Source: Flavobacteriales bacterium (lineage in GTDB: Bacteria; Bacteroidota; Bacteroidia; Flavobacteriales; UA16). From it: a stretch of DNA of 11,761 bases. How positions within the stretch are numbered: the stretch's first letter is position 1; each line of letters opens with the position of its first letter. Where the stretch lies: contig JAOIQU010000037.1 of the NCBI GenBank assembly GCA_028141885.1, positions 1 to 11,761 of the forward strand, written 5' to 3'. Position numbers and translations under genes: made by a program. The notes below the pieces were generated by a model, which did no database searches, was not told the origin of the DNA, and saw only the letters and a list, made by a program, of their open reading frames with translations. This document shows positions 6,569-11,761 of this stretch, piece by piece.

Positions 6569-8304
6569 GACCACCTGGATTCTGTGGTTTCACCCAAGGT
6601 CAACAGCGTTTGGGCCAAGGCATCGAGATTTCCTTGCGATGCGCCGTAACGCTGCATTTCACAAGCCTCCCAAAACGCATCCCACTGCTCCGCCAGTGCC
6701 TCGTCCTTGACGGTGAGGTGCTGTTTGACGGCCTCGCGGGTCAATTGGGAACGTTCCCACCCGAGTTTGGCCATGAGGTATTGCTCCATGGCTTCCCCGA
6801 TGGTTTCAATGGTGAGCGCATCGGTCGACTTGAGCGACCGTTGCAGTTGGCGCAAGGCGCGCTTTCGTCTGGTGCCCGTTGCGTCTGCAAGTTCCTGACT
6901 CCGCCTGCGTCGAACCAAGGCCAAACCGAGGAACGACAGCGGACTTGCGGCAAAAGCGACACCCCAAGCCCACGGCGTCCATGAGGGACGTGAACGAGGT
7001 TGGAAGCGGCTGGGTGTCGTGGCAATGTGGCGGACATCTTGGTTCAGCACTTGCACATCTTGCTGGTGTGTGAATGTCATGCCCGGAGTGCTTGAATCTC
7101 CCTGGCCTTTCCTAACGTGAAGTCTGAGTCCAGGAGCCCTGCTTGTGACGTGGCTGGCGGTCAAAGGGTCAAACGAAACGGCCTCAAAAGGAGGGAGGGT
7201 GTAGTCTCCTGGCGCTCTGGGGATGGCCACGAATTTGAAGGTGCGCTTGCCCGATTCGCCGCGGGCACTGACAGAAATGTTGTCTTTGACCTCGGCGTCG
7301 AACACTTCGAATTCAGCGGGCCAGGCCAGTTTGGGTTCACGCAAAAATTTCAGGTTGCCGTTGCCTCGGAAGGAGACTTCCACGGTGATGGCTTCGTTCG
7401 TCGACACGCTGTCGCTGGACAGAGTTTGTTGAACGGCCAGGTTGGCAAACGTGCCCAACGAGTTGCCTGGTGCATTCTCCGGAATGGGCAGTACGGTGAT
7501 TTCAACAGGGTCGCACGTGGCTTGAACGTCTCGACCTTCAAAGAAATTGATGCGGAGGTAGCCCTTCAGGTTGAAATCTTCCAGGACAAATGTGCCAGTC
7601 TGCTGCGGAAAGGCCACCACTTGACGCACCGTGGCCACGTTGTAACGCTTGCCGTTGATCAATTGCGGCTCCCATCGTGCTTCAGGCGCATCCACGGTCT
7701 CCTTCCAAAATCCTTCCAGTTCTGGAATGTCGTAGTTCCGGACGTCCAGGTTGTTGTAGCGGTTGTAAATCCGGTAGGTTAGCACCAGCGGCTCTCCCAA
7801 ATACACCGTGCGCTTGTTGGGTTCAATGGCCGTGACCAAATCGCGTTGCACCGACCTTGTTTTTTGACCTGAAGGGCGTTGCTTGGCCGCTTTTCCATTG
7901 TTCGCTTCAACCATCACCCTGACCGAATTGCTCTTCTGCAACCCCTTGTTGGTGCGCCAATTGAAACTGGGGATTTGCAATTCATTGCCAGCTGTGACGG
8001 TGTATCCGTAGGTGTAGCTCTGCTCGCTTGTCGTCACGCCATTGATCCACTGGGTGCTTGTCGACGTGCTTGGCCCCATCCGCCACTCGAGGCCTTTGAT
8101 TTGCGGAGGCTCAATCTTTTTGACTTTGCAATTGACAAACGTCAGGGTGAGTCGCAGCATGTCGCCTTGGGTCACGGAAGAGGAACTCACCGTCATTTCG
8201 ACGGCCGCTTCTTGGGCCGTGACGAAAGCACAAAGTGCCCACATGACGCATGCGCTCAAACACGCACGCAACGTTGAGAAGGGCACAAGTGAATGTAGCG
8301 TCAT
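6565..8304 (-). CDS. batD: BatD: membrane-anchored beta-rich protein of the bat operon
   Basis: This 579-aa protein has the typical BatD build. A signal peptide (about 1-30, core ACLSACVMWALCAFVTAQ) leads into a long periplasmic region of repeated Ig-like beta domains (about 35-420). Family-like stretches include VTQGDMLRLTLTF, LVTAIEPNKRTVYLGEPLVL, LEGFWKE and FRGNGNLKFL. One membrane span follows at about 445-464, then RRRR and a cytosolic helical tail (about 485-570). It starts 3 bases after the batB-batC stop and overlaps batE by 4 bases, so it is translated as part of the same message. BatD has no catalytic motif. A scaffold role for the vWA proteins BatA and BatB is inferred from the family and the operon. 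The tail resembles that of the first, truncated gene of this operon. Confidence 0.92.
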   Translation of the reverse strand: MTLHSLVPFSTLRACLSACVMWALCAFVTAQEAAVEMTVSSSSVTQGDMLRLTLTFVNCKVKKIEPPQIKGLEWRMGPSTSTSTQWINGVTTSEQSYTYGYTVTAGNELQIPSFNWRTNKGLQKSNSVRVMVEANNGKAAKQRPSGQKTRSVQRDLVTAIEPNKRTVYLGEPLVLTYRIYNRYNNLDVRNYDIPELEGFWKETVDAPEARWEPQLINGKRYNVATVRQVVAFPQQTGTFVLEDFNLKGYLRINFFEGRDVQATCDPVEITVLPIPENAPGNSLGTFANLAVQQTLSSDSVSTNEAITVEVSFRGNGNLKFLREPKLAWPAEFEVFDAEVKDNISVSARGESGKRTFKFVAIPRAPGDYTLPPFEAVSFDPLTASHVTSRAPGLRLHVRKGQGDSSTPGMTFTHQQDVQVLNQDVRHIATTPSRFQPRSRPSWTPWAWGVAFAASPLSFLGLALVRRRRSQELADATGTRRKRALRQLQRSLKSTDALTIETIGEAMEQYLMAKLGWERSQLTREAVKQHLTVKDEALAEQWDAFWEACEMQRYGASQGNLDALAQTLLTLGETTESRWS

Positions 8305-8307
8305 GAC

Positions 8308-9927
8308 TTACCAGTCTTTTTCGATGGTTTTCGAGTTGCCCTTGCCTCGTTGCTTGGCTTGAGCTGCTCGCAATTTCGCTTGAACTTCGGCTTCTTGCCG
8401 CTCCAAACTTTCCAAAATTCGCTCCATGTCAGCTCGGCTGATTTGCCCTTCTTGAGGAAGCTCTTGGGGTTTGGAGCCTTCTGAGGGTGCAGGTTGCTCC
8501 CCGTCTTGGTTCTGTTCTCCGTCCTGGTTTTGTTCGCCTTCTTGGTTCTGTTCCAAGGCCCTGGAAAAAGCACTTGATGCCGCTTCATGTTCTCCGCTCG
8601 CCAAGAGCGCACATCCTTGGTTGTACAGGGCTTGAGCCGCTGTTTCCTTTTCTTTGGCGGCTTCCCCGAAGGACAACGTGGCATCCTCGAATCGACTTTC
8701 TCTGAACGCGTTGGTGCCTTCAATCAAGTTGCTACGGGCGTCTGTTTGGGCCTCCGCATCGAATGAACCGGCCACAGAAAGAAGTCCCAAGGTGGCCAGC
8801 GCCGCGTGTTTGCGTCTGAATGGTCGACGTGGCACGATGGATTCAAGGGCCAACAGGAGTGCTGCCAAAATGAGCCACGGCATCAATTGATGTTCGTAAT
8901 CGACGTAGCTGACAGAAGAAATGCGGGACTGCTCAAGGTCAGTTTTGAATTGCAGGAGGGGAGAGAGTTCCACGAACCCTGACGAAGCACGGGTGTAGGT
9001 CCCGGAGCCTGCTTGTGCAGCTTCAATCAGGGTCGATTCGTCCAGGCGCGACACCACGGGTTGCCCCTGGCCATCGGTGCGGAATCCCGAGGGACGTCCA
9101 CGGGAATCAAATGCAGGAATGGGAGCGCCATCTAGGGTGGCGACGCCAATGAAATGAACGCTTCCGCCTTCAGTCGCCACGGCCCTCGAGGCGGCCACCA
9201 CGTCATCTTCGTGGTTTTCACCGTCGGTAAAGACCACAATCGCACGCGAAGCCTCACTTTGCTCATCGAAGCCGTTCCAACACGTTTCGACCGCACGGCC
9301 GACGGCGGTGCCTTGGGTGGGCACCATGCCAGGCCCCACGGTTTCAAGGAACAAGCTCAAGGCGTTGAGGTCGGTGGTCAGGGGGCATTGGACATAGGAT
9401 TCGCCTGCAAAGACGACCAAACCCAGACGATCGCCTGTGGCATTGGCGGCCAACCGCTCGATGGTTCTTTTCGCGAGGTCCAATCGCGGCACTCCGACAT
9501 CTTCAGTCATCATGCTGTTGCTGACGTCTAAGGCGACCATCATGTCGATTCCTTCAGATTCCACTTCTTGGAGCCGGCTGCCCATCTTGGGGTCAAGCCA
9601 GGCGACGAGCAGTGCCCCCATTGCGAGTCGCAAAAGGAGGTATTTCCAAGTTGGCAAGAAAATGCGATAGCCTGGAAGCACACCGTCGATGCGGCCGGCA
9701 TCGGACAGGGACTGGACGGCTTTTTGTCTCCACCTCAGGTGGCCAATCATGACCAAAGTCATCAAGGCAGGCACCAACAAGAGCGGCACAAATTCCATGC
9801 GGTGCAGCGTCAAACTTGGCACGAGAGACTTGGCAACATACCAGCCGGAGATCGTGGCTGCCCAAGTCAGGAATTCCAAGAACAAAAGCAGGCCCATGGC
9901 AGGCCGTATGGACGCCCACTGTTTCAT
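8308..9927 (-). CDS. BatB-BatC fusion: vWA membrane protein joined to a TPR domain
   Basis: This single 539-aa frame joins two proteins that are usually separate. Residues 1-365 are BatB. Hydrophobic segments lie at about 11-27, 46-62 and 96-111. A vWA domain has a complete metal-ion (MIDAS) site, with D134, S136 and S138 (DVSNS), T207 (QGTAVG) and D235 (FTDGENHED). The usual late BatB span is at about 348-362. Residues 370-394 (RRKHAALATLGLLSVAGSFD then AEAQ) look like the signal peptide of a former free BatC. A short TPR region (about 399-457), three EQNQ(D/E)G repeats (459-476) and the BatC-type end (ISRADMERILESLERQEAEV ... EKDW) complete it. The TPR part looks shorter than in free BatC. 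The start at 9927 overlaps the batA stop as ATGA, and ATG at 9798 is an alternative. Both halves probably sit on the periplasmic side. The continuous frame argues against simple read-through, although a sequencing indel at the junction cannot be excluded. Confidence 0.9.
   Translation of the reverse strand: MKQWASIRPAMGLLLFLEFLTWAATISGWYVAKSLVPSLTLHRMEFVPLLLVPALMTLVMIGHLRWRQKAVQSLSDAGRIDGVLPGYRIFLPTWKYLLLRLAMGALLVAWLDPKMGSRLQEVESEGIDMMVALDVSNSMMTEDVGVPRLDLAKRTIERLAANATGDRLGLVVFAGESYVQCPLTTDLNALSLFLETVGPGMVPTQGTAVGRAVETCWNGFDEQSEASRAIVVFTDGENHEDDVVAASRAVATEGGSVHFIGVATLDGAPIPAFDSRGRPSGFRTDGQGQPVVSRLDESTLIEAAQAGSGTYTRASSGFVELSPLLQFKTDLEQSRISSVSYVDYEHQLMPWLILAALLLALESIVPRRPFRRKHAALATLGLLSVAGSFDAEAQTDARSNLIEGTNAFRESRFEDATLSFGEAAKEKETAAQALYNQGCALLASGEHEAASSAFSRALEQNQEGEQNQDGEQNQDGEQPAPSEGSKPQELPQEGQISRADMERILESLERQEAEVQAKLRAAQAKQRGKGNSKTIEKDW
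8500..8553 (-). repeat. Three tandem 18-base units coding for EQNQ(E/D)G in the BatC part
   Basis: Three adjacent in-frame 18-base units, read on the minus strand from 8553 to 8500, encode EQNQEG, EQNQDG and EQNQDG. The units differ at a few bases, so they are diverged tandem copies. They form a polar, glutamine- and asparagine-rich linker between the TPR part and the conserved C-terminal helix. Free BatC proteins have a glutamine-rich linker at the same place. The copy number could vary between strains by slippage. Confidence 0.85.
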
Positions 9928-11033
9928 CCGGCCAAGGATTTTAGGAATGATGAACGAAGGAAGAACTCCAAGGCAAGTCCCATCAGGGCAAGCAGAATCC
10001 AGCCTCCAGACGCTTCTGATTTGCGCTGGTAGCGAAGGACGTTGAATTCTGTTTTTTCCAAGGCGTCGATTTCACTGTAGATGTCTTTGAGTTTTTCTGT
10101 ATTCGTGGCGCGGTAGTACCTCGCACCCGTAAGTGAAGCAATGCCCTGCAAGACTTCTTCATCGATGCGGACATCCACCCAGTCGTACTTGTAACTGCCG
10201 TCTGGCCTGATTGCCACGGGGCTTTTGGCCTTGCCTACGGTGCCAACGCCGATGGTGTAGACGCGAATGCCATTCAATGTTGCAAGCTGTGCAGCATCCA
10301 TCGGTTCGATTTGGCCGGCGTTGTTTTCGCCGTCGGTCAACAGCACAATGACCTTGCTCTCAGCTTCCGATTCTCGAAGTCGGTTGACGGCAGTGGCAAG
10401 CCCAGATCCGATTGCCGTTCCGCCCTGCAATTGTCCTGTTTCGAGGGATGCCAATCCATTTTTCACCACGATGTGATCGGAGGTGATGGGGACTTGCGTG
10501 AAGGCTTCTCCCTCGTAGGCGACCACGCCAATCCGGTCGAAAGGCCTGCTGTCGACAAAATCCATGGCCACGTCCTTTGCGCTTTCGAGACGATTGGGGC
10601 GAAAGTCGCGAGACAACATGGAGGCACTGAGGTCCATGGTGAGCACCAAATCGATGCCCTCGCGGGTCATGTTTTCAATGGTCGACGCGGTTTGGGGTCG
10701 AAAGAGGGCCACAGTCAATCCCGCAAGGGCAGCCGTTCGAAGGGCAGAAGGCCATTCCATGAGGAAGGCGGCGAATGCGTTTTCAGAGAATGGCGGCTCT
10801 TGTTCTTGGTTCAAGATCGACGGGGACCAGCGCAGTGAGGAGCCCACAAAGGTGCCGACATGCATGGCTCGGACAACCACGTGCCAAAGGGTCAAAATGG
10901 CCCCCAATACACCCCATGGTGCGCCCCATTCGATGCCCCCACGAAACGCCAGCCAGGCGACCAAGCAACCGGCGAGTACCGTGGCATGTGGGACCATGCG
11001 AACCAGTGTCAGGAGCAAGTCATTCCTCTTCAT
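9924..11033 (-). CDS. batA: BatA: vWA-domain inner-membrane protein
   Basis: This is a 369-aa protein counted from the ATG at 11033, which overlaps the preceding gene by 14 bases. A longer frame reaching 11120 would bury 29 codons in that gene, and the ATG at 10997 is a shorter alternative. Membrane segments lie at about 18-30, 41-55, 98-111 and 345-359. The vWA domain (about 126-325) has an intact MIDAS: D134, S136 and S138 (DLSAS), T206 (GGTAIG) and D234 (LLTDGENNAG). Other family stretches are REGIDLVLTMDLSASML, RPNRLESAK and DRIGVVAYEGEAFTQVPIT. The vWA domain probably binds Mg2+ and a protein partner in the periplasm, with BatB as likely partner and a MoxR ATPase as presumed regulator. 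The first segment (18-30) is extra compared with the usual BatA beginning. The stop overlaps the batB-batC start by 4 bases. Confidence 0.92.
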   Translation of the reverse strand: MKRNDLLLTLVRMVPHATVLAGCLVAWLAFRGGIEWGAPWGVLGAILTLWHVVVRAMHVGTFVGSSLRWSPSILNQEQEPPFSENAFAAFLMEWPSALRTAALAGLTVALFRPQTASTIENMTREGIDLVLTMDLSASMLSRDFRPNRLESAKDVAMDFVDSRPFDRIGVVAYEGEAFTQVPITSDHIVVKNGLASLETGQLQGGTAIGSGLATAVNRLRESEAESKVIVLLTDGENNAGQIEPMDAAQLATLNGIRVYTIGVGTVGKAKSPVAIRPDGSYKYDWVDVRIDEEVLQGIASLTGARYYRATNTEKLKDIYSEIDALEKTEFNVLRYQRKSEASGGWILLALMGLALEFFLRSSFLKSLAG

Positions 11034-11761
11034 GGTCCTCGGCTTTGGTGTCCAACACAAAATCCAGATACGCGTCCAACGTGGAGGCATGGCTGGCGTC
11101 TGGCAATTGGCCTTTGGCAAACTTGACCACGTCTGCTTGGGTCAGCCCAGTGAGCAACCGGTCGTGCCAAGACTTCGGGACGGCAGACATGGGCAAAAGT
11201 TGCGCAATCTCTTGGGTCGTTCTCTCTGCCGCAGGCAGGCCAAACCGCCCTTCCAAGTAGGTGCGTAAAACAAGGGAGGCTTCAGCCTGAACTTCTTTGG
11301 CGCGGCCTTGGGTCCAACCTTCTTCGGCTTTCAGTCGATTGAGCGCTTCCAAAGCGGTGAGGTGTGCAGGTAGGAGTAGTGCTTCGGGTGCTTGCACAAG
11401 AGGTTCTTCCACGGTGCGATTGTTCCACCGACGCAAAAACCACCTCGCGAACAAGACGGCGAACAACGCGAGAAGGCCAACGAGCAACCACGGACCAGCC
11501 ATCAGAAGTCGTTCCCACAAGGTCCATTGCTCGGCGAAAATGTCGGCTGGAGGCTTTGGCTGGGCGCTTTCTTCGAGCAAGGGTGTGATCACGCGGATGA
11601 GCAAAGGCTCGGTTTCATGAGGCCCGAAGCGTTCAGGGGCCATCACCACGAACCCAGAATCCCAACTGGTCAGCATCCAAGATTTTCGAAGGATGACATC
11701 GGCGCCGGTTTCAAGCCTGGCAGCAAGGGTGTCCATCGGCGTGCTCGAAAGAACTTCAAAA
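11020..11761 (-). CDS. BatD-like single-span membrane protein upstream of batA (5' truncated by window edge)
   Basis: The frame stays open to the right edge (residues FEVLSSTP before the first ATG at 11736), so the start lies outside and that ATG is internal. The visible part has the end of a beta-rich outer domain (FEVLSSTPMDTL, then SWDSGFVVMAPERF). A proline-containing stretch follows, then one membrane span (about bases 11450-11520, MAGPWLLVGLLALFAVLFAR) and a helical cytosolic tail (YLEGRFGLPAAERTTQEIAQ, SWHDRLLTGLTQADVVKFAK). Proteins of this build, related to DUF4381, commonly sit between a DUF58 gene and batA in Bacteroidota. The ITSFDSG-type motif of that group is matched here by LTSWDSG. 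It overlaps batA by 14 bases. The role is unknown; membership of the Bat/MoxR complex is inferred from the operon. Confidence 0.8.
   Translation of the reverse strand, partial: FEVLSSTPMDTLAARLETGADVILRKSWMLTSWDSGFVVMAPERFGPHETEPLLIRVITPLLEESAQPKPPADIFAEQWTLWERLLMAGPWLLVGLLALFAVLFARWFLRRWNNRTVEEPLVQAPEALLLPAHLTALEALNRLKAEEGWTQGRAKEVQAEASLVLRTYLEGRFGLPAAERTTQEIAQLLPMSAVPKSWHDRLLTGLTQADVVKFAKGQLPDASHASTLDAYLDFVLDTKAEDHEEE

Noticed and set aside
7117..7782. A 221-codon open frame on the plus strand opposite batD
   Set aside because: It is fully antisense to conserved BatD coding sequence and has no start context or protein features of its own.

Overview
The window reads as chromosomal DNA of a GC-rich member of the Bacteroidota, probably a free-living flavobacterium-like lineage. 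Two things support this: a large secreted protease that ends in a type IX secretion (T9SS) C-terminal sorting domain, and an aerotolerance (bat) operon in the order usual for Bacteroidota. The genus cannot be told from the sequence alone. The DNA is densely coding. The longest gaps between genes are about 75 bases, so there is no non-coding stretch over 300 bases. I see no RNA genes, insertion sequences, CRISPR array or phage genes.

Left half, plus strand. (1) The 3' end of a hybrid histidine kinase gene, with ATPase and receiver domains, runs in from the left edge. (2) A secreted cysteine-rich mosaic protein of 421 aa has two Kazal-type protease-inhibitor modules, two copies of a five-cysteine module, two GCTY...DDGSC repeats and a C-terminal dockerin-like calcium loop. 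(3) A small predicted lipoprotein of 116 aa follows 11 bases later. (4) A 1011-aa M36 (fungalysin-like) metallopeptidase has a propeptide, HEYGH/ExxxD zinc site, beta-sandwich and MAM-like modules, and a T9SS sorting domain.

Right half, minus strand and converging on the protease gene. This is a bat operon read from right to left: a 5'-truncated BatD-like membrane protein, batA, a fused batB-batC, batD and batE. Adjacent genes overlap by 14 or 4 bases or lie 3 bases apart, which indicates one polycistronic unit with translational coupling. The usual upstream partners, a MoxR AAA+ ATPase and a DUF58 protein, would lie beyond the right edge.

The Bat proteins probably form an inner-membrane assembly. 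Two von Willebrand A (vWA) domains with intact metal sites, beta-rich ectodomains (BatD and its relative), and TPR and SH3 domains (BatC, BatE) would face the periplasm. The left-hand secreted proteins act outside the cell or at its surface. The most unusual items are the BatB-BatC fusion, which keeps a signal-peptide-like segment at the junction, and the near mirror-symmetric modular Kazal protein. I do not see convincing evidence for an entirely new system.
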